In this document: in pieces, positions 34,486 through 43,492 of the stretch | How the letters are laid out: each line of letters starts with the position of its first letter | Numbering within the stretch: the stretch's first letter is position 1 | DNA from: an uncultured Caryophanales bacterium | GTDB lineage: Bacteria > Bacillota_I > Bacilli_A > RFN20 > CAG-449 | NCBI GenBank assembly: GCA_945873815.1 | Contig: CAMCEE010000012.1 | Span: 1-56,308, forward strand | Direction: 5' to 3' | DNA length: 56,308 bases | Made by a program: the position numbers and the translations under genes | Notes under the pieces: generated by a model | What the model was told of the DNA's origin: nothing | Database searches by the model: none | Seen by the model: the letters and a program-made list of their open reading frames with translations, nothing else

Positions 34486-35217
34486 TTGAATTATATGTAT
34501 AGTTTATGGAATCCATGGCATGGATGTCATAAATGCAGCGAAGGATGCTTGCATTGTTACATTCATAAAGGGGATGCAAAAAGAAATGTCGATACGAATA
34601 AAATCGTTAAATCAAAGGATTTTTATAAACCTAGAGAATTCTTTAAGAATGGGAATCCTAAGATAAAACCAGGATTAGTTTATCTTTGTTTTGATAGTGA
34701 TTTTTTGATTGAAGAAGCGGATGAATGGAGAAAAGAATGTTTTGAAATGATTAAAGAACATCCTGATTCAATGTTTTTATTTTTAACAAAAAGAATCGAT
34801 AGGTTTATGGATATTATTCCAAGTGATTGGAACGATGGGTATCCTAATATTACTGTATGTTGTACGATAGAAAACCAAAAGAACGCTGACTACCGTTTAT
34901 CGATATTTTCAAAATTGCCGATTAAACATAAAATGATAACTGCTCAACCTTTGCTTGAAAGAATTAATATTGAAAAATATCTTGATGGAATTGAAAGCGT
35001 TGTAGTTGGTGGTGAATCGGATAAATTTGCTAGACCTTTTGATTACGATTGGGCGTTAGATTTAAGAAATCAATGTAATAATAAAGGAGTTGCATTCACT
35101 TTTAGACAATGTGGAACTTATACGATAAAAGATGGAAAAACTTATACAATTCCACCTAGACAATTAATGAGTCAAGCAAGAAAAGCGAATATTGATTATT
35201 CTTTGTATGATAAATAA
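34486..35217 (+). CDS. DUF5131 (Gp37/Gp68-like) radical SAM-like protein
   Basis: 243 aa. WNPWHGCHKCSEGCLHCY (residues 8-25) is the family signature; C17-x3-C21-x2-C24 matches the radical SAM CxxxCxxC cluster. FLFLTKRIDR and VVVGGESDKFARPF are also typical of this phage-related family. The chemistry is unknown. The start is TTG at 34486, 5 nt after AGGGAG; ATG 34495 is possible but further from it. Coupled to the Nudix gene. Confidence 0.85.
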   Translation: MNYMYSLWNPWHGCHKCSEGCLHCYIHKGDAKRNVDTNKIVKSKDFYKPREFFKNGNPKIKPGLVYLCFDSDFLIEEADEWRKECFEMIKEHPDSMFLFLTKRIDRFMDIIPSDWNDGYPNITVCCTIENQKNADYRLSIFSKLPIKHKMITAQPLLERINIEKYLDGIESVVVGGESDKFARPFDYDWALDLRNQCNNKGVAFTFRQCGTYTIKDGKTYTIPPRQLMSQARKANIDYSLYDK

Positions 35218-35263
35218 ATTATTTTGATATAATTATTATGTAATTGTTTATAAGAGGTGAAAT

Positions 35264-35818
35264 ATGAGAAAAAGTGAACAAATAGAATATGATATCATAA
35301 AACATTATTTTTCTTTTGAAGGTGATAAGGCTATTTTAGAACTTGTATATGATACTTTTTCTGAATTAGTTAATCCGAATTTTGGAAATGATAAGATTGA
35401 AAAACTCAATGATAAACTCTTTTTAGATATTAAAGAAGCTGTTTCAATTTTACCAAGAAAATATAAACTAAATATTAAGATTGTTATTAAAGATTTCGAA
35501 GATTATTCGAAAGAGGAATGTGAGGAAATCATTCGTCAGAATGTGAAACTTGCCGTTTATAGCACGATAAAAGAAAATAATAAGAAACTAACTATCGGAT
35601 GGTCATTAATTGGAATGGGTGCAATCATTATCTTACTTAGTTATTTATTGCGCAATAACGATTACGAATTATGGTTTGATCTTATCAATATCACAGGAAC
35701 ATTATTTGTGTGGGAAGGTTCATATATGACTTTTATTGAAAAGAGTCTTGAAACAAAAGCGATGAGAACACTAGCTAAATCGATTAATTATATAACAATT
35801 GAAGAAAAAGAAAAATAA
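35264..35818 (+). CDS. Hypothetical protein with two C-terminal membrane helices
   Basis: 184 aa: a charged cytoplasmic N-terminal domain of about 105 residues, then two membrane segments (LIGMGAIIILLSYLL and LINITGTLFVWEGSYM) and a short tail. Looks like a membrane-anchored small domain; no family recognised. Start preceded by AGAGGTG. Confidence 0.75.
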   Translation: MRKSEQIEYDIIKHYFSFEGDKAILELVYDTFSELVNPNFGNDKIEKLNDKLFLDIKEAVSILPRKYKLNIKIVIKDFEDYSKEECEEIIRQNVKLAVYSTIKENNKKLTIGWSLIGMGAIIILLSYLLRNNDYELWFDLINITGTLFVWEGSYMTFIEKSLETKAMRTLAKSINYITIEEKEK

Positions 35819-35847
35819 ATCAATAACACTATATAAGGGGGCATCAT

Positions 35848-36600
35848 ATGACAAATAAAGAAAAAATCTATTATACAATTAATTTATCGTTTTATTTATA
35901 TTTTTTGATTCTAATAGGTGAACGTCTATATTCTTTTATTTTCTCATTAATTAATCAAATTGAAATATTTAATAATGGTTTTACTGCTTATGTATACATT
36001 ACTATTATATTGTCGTTTGTCGGATTTTTCATCTATATGATTTTAAAAAATAAAGCTTCTTTTCTTTCTATATTTAATCCGAAGAAATATTTAAATAAAG
36101 TCGATTTTATTCATTTATCCATCGCAAGTGGAATTATTCTACTTTCAGGAATGGTACATAGTGAATACACTATTTCAGTTGTTCAATTCATTAGTTATGG
36201 AATCTTAATCGGGGGAATAATATTAAAGGGAATCATTGATAAAGATTTATTCAAAAATAAAACTAATTTGATATTATCACTTATCTATTTGATATGTTTT
36301 TCTATGGCAATTCCTGTATCTTATCCAACTTCATTATCAAATCCGACTTTCTTTTACATTGTTGAAGCCTTAGCAACATATTCATTAGTTGGATTCTTTA
36401 CTTATCTATTATGTTTATTTTTTAAGAATAAGGATAACCTTTTTAAATTATTACCACTTTTAGTTATGTCGGTACTAGATGCATTAATAATCGGGATAAA
36501 TTTTAGTATAGAAATCAATTATTTTGTTCTAATTTTTGCTTCATTATCCTTAATAATGTTTGTTATTGGACTAATTTTTACAACAAAAACTTCAAAATAA
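35848..36600 (+). CDS. Polytopic membrane protein, unknown
   Basis: 250 aa almost entirely hydrophobic, with about seven to eight helices and no conserved polar motif that I can read. Not a recognised transporter or enzyme. AAGGGGG before ATG. 29 nt after the previous gene, so a two-gene membrane unit is likely. Confidence 0.7.
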   Translation: MTNKEKIYYTINLSFYLYFLILIGERLYSFIFSLINQIEIFNNGFTAYVYITIILSFVGFFIYMILKNKASFLSIFNPKKYLNKVDFIHLSIASGIILLSGMVHSEYTISVVQFISYGILIGGIILKGIIDKDLFKNKTNLILSLIYLICFSMAIPVSYPTSLSNPTFFYIVEALATYSLVGFFTYLLCLFFKNKDNLFKLLPLLVMSVLDALIIGINFSIEINYFVLIFASLSLIMFVIGLIFTTKTSK

Positions 36601-36676
36601 GTCAATAAGGACTTTATGAATATATAATAATTTAATAGAATCTTTTTTGGGCAACTGAATACGAGGAGAATACCAT

Positions 36677-37735
36677 ATGAAAAAAATGAAAGCATTGAAG
36701 GTAATAACTATTATCTTTTCTGTTATTTTTATTCTTGGAGGATTATTATTTTTAGTAAGAGGAATTGGTCAAGGTATCAATAATAGGACTCCACTTAATG
36801 GAATTAATGAATCAAAATACATAGAGATTAACGATTCAAAACAATGGATAAGTATATATGGAGAGAATAAGGATAACCCAGTTCTTTTGTATTTGCATGG
36901 TGGCCCTGCTTCTTCAACTAGTGCGATAGATTATGCTTTTACTCGTAAATGGGCAGATGTTTATACTGTTGTTACATGGGATCAAAGAAATGCCGGGAAA
37001 AGTTATGATAGTAAAAGAAAGAACGATTTACTAACTAAATCCATGTTTCTTGAAGACGGTAAGCAAATAACAGAATATCTATTATCTTATCTTAATAAAT
37101 CTAAAATAACGATATTAGGTCATTCCTGGGGATCAATTTTTGGGGCGAATCTTGTTTTAGAATACCCTGAATATTATGAATGTTTCATTGGCGCAGGACA
37201 ATTAGTTGATGATAGAGAAAATGAAATAGCATTTAAAGAAGAAGCTTTAAAGTGGGCTGAAGGAGATAATGAAATGCTTGATAAAGTAAGTAGATTAACT
37301 CCTGAATATCCAGATATGGACCATTTTGCACTTAAAAATGAAATCATGACTAAATATGGATATAATATGATGGCAAATGGCTCTGATTACAATTTATTAT
37401 CGACAGTACTATTTAATCCATATTATTCTCTTGGTGATTGGATTAATTATCTAAATTCTGATATTGGTTCATATAAAGAATTTATGTTATCAAGCGAATT
37501 CAATTCTTTTTCTTTAAAAGGAAAAAATACTTATTATGTGCCGTATTACAACATAAATGGAAATAAAGATTATCAGACGAATTATAAACTTGCAGAAGCA
37601 TATTTTAATGATGTTATCGCTCCTTATAAAAAACTTTTTATCATGAATAATATGACGCATGGATTATTAGAATCTGATTCAGAAGGTTTTTCAAAGATTA
37701 TCCACGAGATTAGAGAGATTGAGAAAAATAGATAA
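36677..37735 (+). CDS. Membrane-anchored alpha/beta hydrolase (proline iminopeptidase-like)
   Basis: 352 aa with an N-terminal membrane anchor (residues 7-27), then a hydrolase fold: LYLHGGPASSTSA oxyanion loop, nucleophile in GHSWGSIFGA, and His in MTHGLLESD. HGGP and GHSWG are hallmarks of the proline iminopeptidase group (S33), so a peptidase or esterase at the outer face of the membrane is likely. GAGGAGAA before the start. No operon partner. Confidence 0.85.
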   Translation: MKKMKALKVITIIFSVIFILGGLLFLVRGIGQGINNRTPLNGINESKYIEINDSKQWISIYGENKDNPVLLYLHGGPASSTSAIDYAFTRKWADVYTVVTWDQRNAGKSYDSKRKNDLLTKSMFLEDGKQITEYLLSYLNKSKITILGHSWGSIFGANLVLEYPEYYECFIGAGQLVDDRENEIAFKEEALKWAEGDNEMLDKVSRLTPEYPDMDHFALKNEIMTKYGYNMMANGSDYNLLSTVLFNPYYSLGDWINYLNSDIGSYKEFMLSSEFNSFSLKGKNTYYVPYYNINGNKDYQTNYKLAEAYFNDVIAPYKKLFIMNNMTHGLLESDSEGFSKIIHEIREIEKNR

Positions 37736-37838
37736 AAAATATATATTTCCGTTAGGGTGATAGTGAAAACGAGACTGAATTCTATACTAATTATTCGATA
37801 ACTTCGGGTAAATATGTTTAGGTCTTAATCTCGATTCG

Positions 37839-37976
37839 ATGGATCAAAAATCGGATTATTTTATTCAATTAGAGAAAATTAATCGATTTCAAATAAGTGA
37901 CAGGAAATTATCGTTTCATTATGAAAAAGAAAATCAATTATCAAAATATTTTCAAGCTATCGATGAAATATTATAG
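37839..37976 (+). CDS. Small ORF, possibly the end of a META-like domain
   Basis: 45 codons (MDQKSDYFIQLEKINRFQIS...) with the beta-strand pattern seen at the end of META-type domains, preceded by TCGATTCG rather than a ribosome site. It converges on the Crp-type gene and overlaps it by 6 nt. Probably a remnant; translation uncertain. Confidence 0.3.
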   Translation: MDQKSDYFIQLEKINRFQISDRKLSFHYEKENQLSKYFQAIDEIL

Positions 37977-38558
37977 AAGTTTTATTTTATTTTTCTCAAT
38001 GATTATTTTATTTTCTCTTTCCATTTTATGTAAACTTCTTGATAAAGATGGTCGTGGTAGAGATAAAAATGAAGCCATATTAGTTATCGATTTATAATAT
38101 ACATAATCGTTTTCATCTTTCTTTAAATATTGATAGAGATAATATGTTATCCGTTCTTCGATATTCTTATAAGCGAATAATTTGTTTTTTTGTTTTAATT
38201 GAACTCCTTTATCAGTGATTGAGCGGAGAAATGCAGTTAAAAATAAAATATTTGTATTCATTGTTTCAAGGATAATTTTTTTTGAAATGTAACAAACAAC
38301 TGTATTTGATAATGCAATTGCACATCCATAGTAATATGGATTAGAGGAGAATAGTAATAAATCACCAAAGCAATCGTTTGTTTCTAATAGATTGATGATT
38401 ACTTCATTTCCTTCGTTTGAAAATGATGAAATCTTTATTTTTCCATCAAGTATTATTCCAATTTTTTCACATAAATCGTGTTCATTGAATATCACTTCAT
38501 TTCTTTTATAATTAATGATTATTCCTTTATCAATTATTTCTTGGTATATATTCTTCAT
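37971..38558 (-). CDS. Crp/Fnr-family transcriptional regulator
   Basis: 195 aa: a cyclic-nucleotide-binding-like beta barrel (residues 15-115, EVIFNEHDLCEKIGIILDGKI) and a C-terminal winged helix (SITNMASFLSLPRPSLSRSLHKME). The Fnr Fe-S cysteines are absent. Divergent from the ABC importer genes across 83 nt that hold a matching palindrome, so it most likely controls them and itself. Effector unknown. Confidence 0.92.
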   Translation of the reverse strand: MKNIYQEIIDKGIIINYKRNEVIFNEHDLCEKIGIILDGKIKISSFSNEGNEVIINLLETNDCFGDLLLFSSNPYYYGCAIALSNTVVCYISKKIILETMNTNILFLTAFLRSITDKGVQLKQKNKLFAYKNIEERITYYLYQYLKKDENDYVYYKSITNMASFLSLPRPSLSRSLHKMERENKIIIEKNKIKLL

Positions 38559-38572
38559 AAATCACCTTATGT

Positions 38573-38586
38573 GTAACATTTGTTAC
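38573..38586. promoter_or_regulatory. Palindromic Crp/Fnr-type site
   Basis: GTAACA-TT-TGTTAC, a 14-bp palindrome (with further partial symmetry, TGTAAC...GTTACA), lies 15 nt upstream of the regulator start and about 56 nt upstream of the lipoprotein gene. Size and symmetry suit a Crp-family dimer. Confidence 0.65.
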
Positions 38587-38641
38587 ATAATAATTATTAT
38601 AGATTATGTATAATAATATTGCACGTAAAAGGGAGAGTATT

Positions 38642-39574
38642 ATGAAATTGAAGAAAATATTTGTGGGATTATTATCGCTTTTGACAATTATATCGCTAGG
38701 AGGATGTGTAAAAAAGGATGATGAAGAGATATCTTTAATCACTCCAACAGGAACTCCTTCTTTAATATTAGGAAAATCGATAACTGAAAGAGGAAATGTT
38801 AAATACGATATTGTTCAAGGACCAGATGCCTTAAAAGCAGCTTTTATTAAAGGTGAGAAGGATATCATTGTTGCACCAGTTAATCTTGGAGCGTTAATGA
38901 AAGCTAGTAATGAATCATTCTCTTATAGGATGGTATATACGATTGTATGGTGCAATTATTATATTGCATCAAACGATTCAATCACTTCATTTAGTGAATT
39001 AGACGGAAAGGATGTAGTAGTATTTGGTCAAAATTCTACTCCAGATATCATCTTTAGAAGTCTTGTTTCTTATTATGATATCGCACCTACAGTCACTTAT
39101 GTTTCAAGTGTTGCAGAAGCAAATGGAATGCTTCTTTCAAACAAAGCTCATACGATTGTAACTGCAGAACCTGCCTTATCGGTTTTATTATCTAGAGGAA
39201 CATATAATGTTCTTCCTCTTAAAGACGAATGGGGTAAGATGGTTGGTAATAATGAAATAGACGTACCTCAAGCTGCAATATTCGTTAATATTGAGGCTGA
39301 AGATAAATGTAAATCATTCTTAGATAGAATAAAAAATGATATTGAGAATGTTAAATCGAATAAAGATACTATCGTTCGAGATGCAAAATCAATTGATAGT
39401 AATCTTACTAGTCAAGATTCTATTTATATCGATGCTTTAGAAAGATGCAATTATAAAATTTGTGATAATCAAAAGCAATCAATTGAATTATACTTCAATA
39501 AAGTAATCGAATTAGGATTAGGTAAAACAGTTGGAGGAAAATTACCTGATGAAACGTTCTATTATTCAAAATAA
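38642..39574 (+). CDS. ABC-importer substrate-binding lipoprotein (NMT1/THI5-like)
   Basis: 310 aa from the ATG at 38642 (AAAAGGGAG before it). Signal peptide with lipobox SLGGC, Cys at residue 22. The mature protein has the two-lobe NMT1/THI5-like pattern (SLITPTGTPSLILGK, DIIVAPVNLGALM, VVFGQNSTPDIIFR, AAIFVN) seen in importers of nitrate, sulfonates or pyrimidine precursors. Ligand unknown. Divergent from a Crp/Fnr gene; overlaps the permease gene by 26 nt. Confidence 0.9.
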   Translation: MKLKKIFVGLLSLLTIISLGGCVKKDDEEISLITPTGTPSLILGKSITERGNVKYDIVQGPDALKAAFIKGEKDIIVAPVNLGALMKASNESFSYRMVYTIVWCNYYIASNDSITSFSELDGKDVVVFGQNSTPDIIFRSLVSYYDIAPTVTYVSSVAEANGMLLSNKAHTIVTAEPALSVLLSRGTYNVLPLKDEWGKMVGNNEIDVPQAAIFVNIEAEDKCKSFLDRIKNDIENVKSNKDTIVRDAKSIDSNLTSQDSIYIDALERCNYKICDNQKQSIELYFNKVIELGLGKTVGGKLPDETFYYSK

Positions 39575-40292
39575 ATATATCTTTTCTTTAACTACTATTA
39601 TTCTTCTATTATTCGGATGGATTTTATTATCTTCTTTATCAAAGAATTCATACGCATTTCCTTCATTATCATTAATTGCAAAAAGTTTCATTAGATTATT
39701 AAATGAATATGGAATAATAGTAATAAGGACAATAGGGAAAATCATAATTTCGGTAGGAATAGGTGTTATTATATCTATATTAATATTCGCATTATACGTT
39801 TATAAGAAAGATCTACTAGGATTTTTAACGCCAATTCTAAATTTTCTCCACGTTGTTCCAATCATTGGTATTAGTCTATACTTATTTTTAATCTTCGATG
39901 ATTTAAGAATTCCTCCTTATGTTGTAACAATAAGTGTTATCGTTCCTTTAATCGTTGAAGCTCTTATTACCGCTTATGATAACATTGATAAGGCAATAGA
40001 GGATGCTTTAAAATTAGAGCAAGTTCCTTTCTTTATTAAATTTTTCAAAGTATATTTACCGATGATTCTTCCATATTTTTTAATGGCGTTAATTCAATCC
40101 TTTTCATTAGGGATTAAAGCGATGGTTATGGGGGAATATCTATGTTACACCAACAATTCTTTAGGTGCCTTATTGTACAATTCTAAATTAGAAGATAATG
40201 GATTATTAATTGCAATACTCATTTTATTATTCTTGTTATCTGTTTTATGCGAAGTCATTATTAGAATATTTCAAAAAAAGATTTCTAAATAA
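39549..40292 (+). CDS. ABC-importer permease (SsuC/TauC-like)
   Basis: 247 aa with about six membrane helices and the cytoplasmic EAA-type loop (AIEDALKLEQVPFFIKFFKVYLP near residue 155) that contacts the ATPase. Start at 39549, preceded by TTGGAGG at 12 nt; it overlaps the lipoprotein gene, so the pair is coupled. No ATP-binding subunit follows, so the ATPase must come from elsewhere or has been lost. Confidence 0.88.
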   Translation: MKRSIIQNKYIFSLTTIILLLFGWILLSSLSKNSYAFPSLSLIAKSFIRLLNEYGIIVIRTIGKIIISVGIGVIISILIFALYVYKKDLLGFLTPILNFLHVVPIIGISLYLFLIFDDLRIPPYVVTISVIVPLIVEALITAYDNIDKAIEDALKLEQVPFFIKFFKVYLPMILPYFLMALIQSFSLGIKAMVMGEYLCYTNNSLGALLYNSKLEDNGLLIAILILLFLLSVLCEVIIRIFQKKISK

Positions 40293-40433
40293 TATTATTT
40301 ATTAATATTAATCTTTTTTATCATGCTTTGATAGATAAACGATAAATAAATATCGATATATATACAAAATGTAAGCGCAATGAGATAATGTTAATCGACA
40401 AATATTTAAAAATATTATATATGGAGGTTAAAT

Positions 40434-40856
40434 ATGGCTCATCTAAGTTCTTCAGCTGTAAAGCAAATTGATATTGATGGAACAATATTAAAAGTTGCAG
40501 TTGCTTCAGGTATGAGAAATGCAAAAGTTCTATTAGATCAAATTAAAGAAGGCAAGAGTCCTTATGCATTCATTGAGATTATGGGTTGTCCAGGAGGATG
40601 TGTTAACGGTGGTGGTCAACCATTTGTTAAACCAGTATTCCTTCCAAATGAAGAGAATAATATCTTAGATACATATCGTGAAAAACGTGCAAATGCATTA
40701 TACTCTGAAGATGAACGTCAAGTATTACGTCAATCTCATAATAATAGCCAAATTAAGAAATTATACGATGAGTTTTTAGGAAAACCAAATTCTCATAAGG
40801 CTCATGAATTATTACATACAACATATAATTCTAGAGAGAGATTCCCAAAAAAGTAA
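40434..40856 (+). CDS. Free-standing C-terminal domain of [FeFe]-hydrogenase
   Basis: 140 aa that equal only the end of a HydA large subunit: IDGTILKVAVASGMRNAKVL, then IMGCPGGCVNGGGQP (residues 49-63; C52 and C56 are the last two H-cluster cysteines), then the small-subunit-like helix region (REKRANALYSEDERQVLRQS). The motif has Gly where ACPGGC is usual. The other catalytic motifs (TSCCPxW, MPC) and the ferredoxin domains are absent. It has its own GGAGG ribosome site and terminator, so it looks expressed. It cannot be a hydrogenase by itself. Confidence 0.85.
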   Translation: MAHLSSSAVKQIDIDGTILKVAVASGMRNAKVLLDQIKEGKSPYAFIEIMGCPGGCVNGGGQPFVKPVFLPNEENNILDTYREKRANALYSEDERQVLRQSHNNSQIKKLYDEFLGKPNSHKAHELLHTTYNSRERFPKK

Positions 40857-40865
40857 TATTTTTAT

Positions 40866-40900
40866 AGAGTAGCTTGGCTTCTTGCTACTCTGTTTTTTTT
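40866..40900 (+). terminator. Terminator of the hydrogenase-domain gene
   Basis: AGAGTAGC pairs with GCTACTCT across a 10-nt loop, followed by G and eight T. Confidence 0.9.
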
Positions 40901-41323
40901 AATGAAATGTATTATGGAAAATAAAAATATTGTCTTTAAAGAGAAATAATTCTCTACTAGTGATATATCAGTCTAAACTCCTTGAAGAAAACCATATGGT
41001 AGGAACACTATATTTGTTCTTTTTTATAATATTTTGATAAAAAATAATTTTTTTTTAAAAAATATAAAAATTGGTGTAGATGTGGTGTAAAGACCAAATA
41101 TAATTAAATTATCTTAAGAGATGAGCAAGTAATTCTCCAAATAAAATATTCATATTGCAAAACTCAAAAGATATCTAGGGGGTAAAAAAGAGCACAAAAA
41201 GTGTTCTTTTTTTTACGCTTTATATAAAATTATTATTTTTATATAATTTTTTAAGAAAATTGTGCTTTTTACTTACTTTATTATTTTAATATTGCTAATA
41301 TAACAAAGTATGGGGTGTAATAA
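40901..41323 (+). other. Intergenic stretch with two terminators and no ORF; possible small RNAs
   Basis: A hairpin GAACA...TGTTC followed by six T ends at about 41021, and another (GAGCAC...GTGTTC plus eight T) ends at about 41213. Neither follows a gene. Sequence before the first contains AGAGAAATAATTCTCT and CCATATGG hairpins. One or two short untranslated transcripts are a reasonable inference. The last 100 nt should hold the promoter of the five-gene operon. Ribosome site GGGGTG at 41313. Confidence 0.4.
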
Positions 41324-42508
41324 ATGAATTTTAAAGAATTAAGGAAGATTATTAGAAAAATCTATTTTAATAACATTATTCAACAATTTATTAGAAGTTT
41401 ATCTTTGAGTTTATTTGTTGAAAGTATTTTTTTACTCATTGTTAAGATCTTTAGATTTGAGATAATTATTTGGTTGCATGTACTTGTTCCTGTAGTTCTT
41501 TTTATTATATCATTTGGATTATTAATGTTTTTCTTCACTCCAACTAAAAAGGATATTTATCGTACTATTGATAAAGAATTTGATTTAAAGGAAAGTCTAC
41601 TTACAAAAGAGGAATTCATTAATCAAGATACTCCTATATTAAATATTCAAAGGAAAGAAGTCGATGAGCGATTGAATAGATTATATGCAAAAGATTATCG
41701 CTTATCTATTAGTATTTCATTAATCGTTATTGCAGTATTAAGCATTTCATTATTTACAACTAGTGCAGTTGTTCCAAATAGATATGAAAAAAATAATGAT
41801 TCTGTATCTAGTGAACCATCAATAGATGAGTCATCTAGTAGCGAATCATCTAGCGTATCATCTAGTGAAGAAAGCTCGAATGATTCATCAAATGATAATT
41901 CTTCAGGTGAAGAAAATAATAATTCAAATCAAGATATTAGCGATATATTAGATGATTTAAAAGATAAAATCGATAATTCGGATCTTGATGAAGAAACGAA
42001 AGAGAATCTTAAAGATCAATTAGATAAACTTGAAGAAAACCTTCAAAATGGCGATAAGACCGAAGAAGAAAAGAATGAGGAAATCGATAAAACTGAAGAA
42101 GATATGAATCAGGAAGTTGAAGATAATAAAGATGGTCAATCGGAAGAAACCAAGGATAATCTTGATGACTTAAAACAAGATATATCAAATGCAATGGATC
42201 AAATAAAAGATGCGATGAATGGCCAAGAAGGAGAAGGTAATCAGGGAGGAGAAGAAGGCGGCGAAAACCAAGGAACTAGCGGAAGTGGAACTGGTGACGG
42301 AAATGGTGAAAATATTTATGCCGCGGATGATCTAATTTATGATTACGAAAACGATCGATATGTATCATATGGTGAATTAATAGAATTTTACTATAATAAG
42401 GTTGTTGAAGGGATGAATGATGGTAGTTTACCTGAGGATTTACAAGATTTAATCGCTCAATATTTTGCTTCATTATATAATGAAACAAGTAGTGATTCTA
42501 ATGATTAG
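41324..42508 (+). CDS. Membrane protein with Ser-rich linker and acidic helical domain (MoxR operon)
   Basis: 394 aa, no family recognised. Two membrane helices (about 25-45 and 50-72), a soluble stretch and a third helix (128-147) lead to an exposed region: a Ser/Glu linker (SSSESSSVSSSEESS, 165-195), a Lys/Asp/Glu helical segment to about 300 and a Gly/Glu-rich stretch ending in a Tyr/Asp-rich tail. First gene of an operon with MoxR, DUF58 and VWA proteins, 12 nt apart, so probably a part of their membrane complex. Confidence 0.8.
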   Translation: MNFKELRKIIRKIYFNNIIQQFIRSLSLSLFVESIFLLIVKIFRFEIIIWLHVLVPVVLFIISFGLLMFFFTPTKKDIYRTIDKEFDLKESLLTKEEFINQDTPILNIQRKEVDERLNRLYAKDYRLSISISLIVIAVLSISLFTTSAVVPNRYEKNNDSVSSEPSIDESSSSESSSVSSSEESSNDSSNDNSSGEENNNSNQDISDILDDLKDKIDNSDLDEETKENLKDQLDKLEENLQNGDKTEEEKNEEIDKTEEDMNQEVEDNKDGQSEETKDNLDDLKQDISNAMDQIKDAMNGQEGEGNQGGEEGGENQGTSGSGTGDGNGENIYAADDLIYDYENDRYVSYGELIEFYYNKVVEGMNDGSLPEDLQDLIAQYFASLYNETSSDSND

Positions 42509-42520
42509 GAAGAGGTAGTT

Positions 42521-43492
42521 ATGGAGAAAGAAATTGAAAGCTTTAAGAATTTAGTTAGTAAGATTAACTTGGAATTAAGAAAAGATATCGTTGGTCAAGA
42601 CGAGGTTATTGAAGCGGTTTTAATTGCGATTATTTCCGGTGGAAATGTTTTATTAGAAGGTATTCCAGGAGTTGGAAAAACAAGGTTAGTTAGATCCTTA
42701 GGAAAGACATTAAATCTACCTTTTTCTCGTATTCAATTTACCCCTGATTTAATGCCTAGCGATGTTACAGGAACAAATATCATTGAAAAAGATAGTGAAG
42801 GTAGAATGAAAACAAAATTTCAAAAAGGACCTATTTTTTCTAATTTGATTCTTGCAGATGAAATCAATAGAGCAACGCCAAAAACTCAATCTGCAATGCT
42901 TGAAGCAATGCAAGAACATAAAGTTACTATCGCTTCTAAATCATATGAAATGCAAGAACCTTTCTTTGTTTTAGCAACGGAAAATCCAATTGAACAAGAT
43001 GGAACATATCCGCTTCCTGAAGCGCAAATGGATCGTTTCATGTTTAAGTTGATCATGACTTTTCCAAGTGTAGACGAATTGAAAGACATCGTTAAAATGA
43101 CTCAAGTTACGATGAGCGAAATGGCAAATGCTGTAGCAAATGGAGAAGATATCTTAGCAATGAGAGAAATTACAAAAGAAATTCCAATCATCGATGAGAT
43201 ATTAGATTATACAATGAGATTAGTTTCTGCAACTCATGGTGAGATTCAAGGGAACGATATCGCTAAAAAATATTTAAGATTCGGTGCTTCACCTCGTGCT
43301 GCGCAAGCTCTTATTACGGGAGCTAAAGTACGTGCATTAATGCAAGGAAGATATAACGTTTCATATGAGGATATCGATTGTTTAGCATATCCTACTTTAA
43401 GACATAGAATTAAGATTAATTACGAAGCCATCAGTGAAGGGTTATCAAATGATGATGTTATTCGTATGATTATAAAAGGACTTAAAAAATAA
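42521..43492 (+). CDS. MoxR-family AAA+ ATPase
   Basis: 323 aa. Walker A GIPGVGKT (47-54), Walker B LILADE (109-114), sensor region ATENPIEQDGTYPLPEAQMDRF and the AAA_lid domain are all normal. MoxR proteins act as chaperones for VWA proteins, often in maturation or stress and membrane functions. AGGAAGAGG before ATG. Its stop overlaps the DUF58 start by one base. Confidence 0.96.
   Translation: MEKEIESFKNLVSKINLELRKDIVGQDEVIEAVLIAIISGGNVLLEGIPGVGKTRLVRSLGKTLNLPFSRIQFTPDLMPSDVTGTNIIEKDSEGRMKTKFQKGPIFSNLILADEINRATPKTQSAMLEAMQEHKVTIASKSYEMQEPFFVLATENPIEQDGTYPLPEAQMDRFMFKLIMTFPSVDELKDIVKMTQVTMSEMANAVANGEDILAMREITKEIPIIDEILDYTMRLVSATHGEIQGNDIAKKYLRFGASPRAAQALITGAKVRALMQGRYNVSYEDIDCLAYPTLRHRIKINYEAISEGLSNDDVIRMIIKGLKK

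Noticed and set aside
38559-38641. Thiamine-type riboswitch before the NMT1/THI5-like lipoprotein
   Set aside because: The region is only 83 nt, lacks the TPP box motifs and is filled by the Crp-type palindrome and promoters.
41810-41890. Repeated TCATCTAG units that look like a short tandem repeat or CRISPR-like array
   Set aside because: They encode the Ser-rich linker of the membrane protein; unit length and spacing are those of codon repeats, with no spacers.
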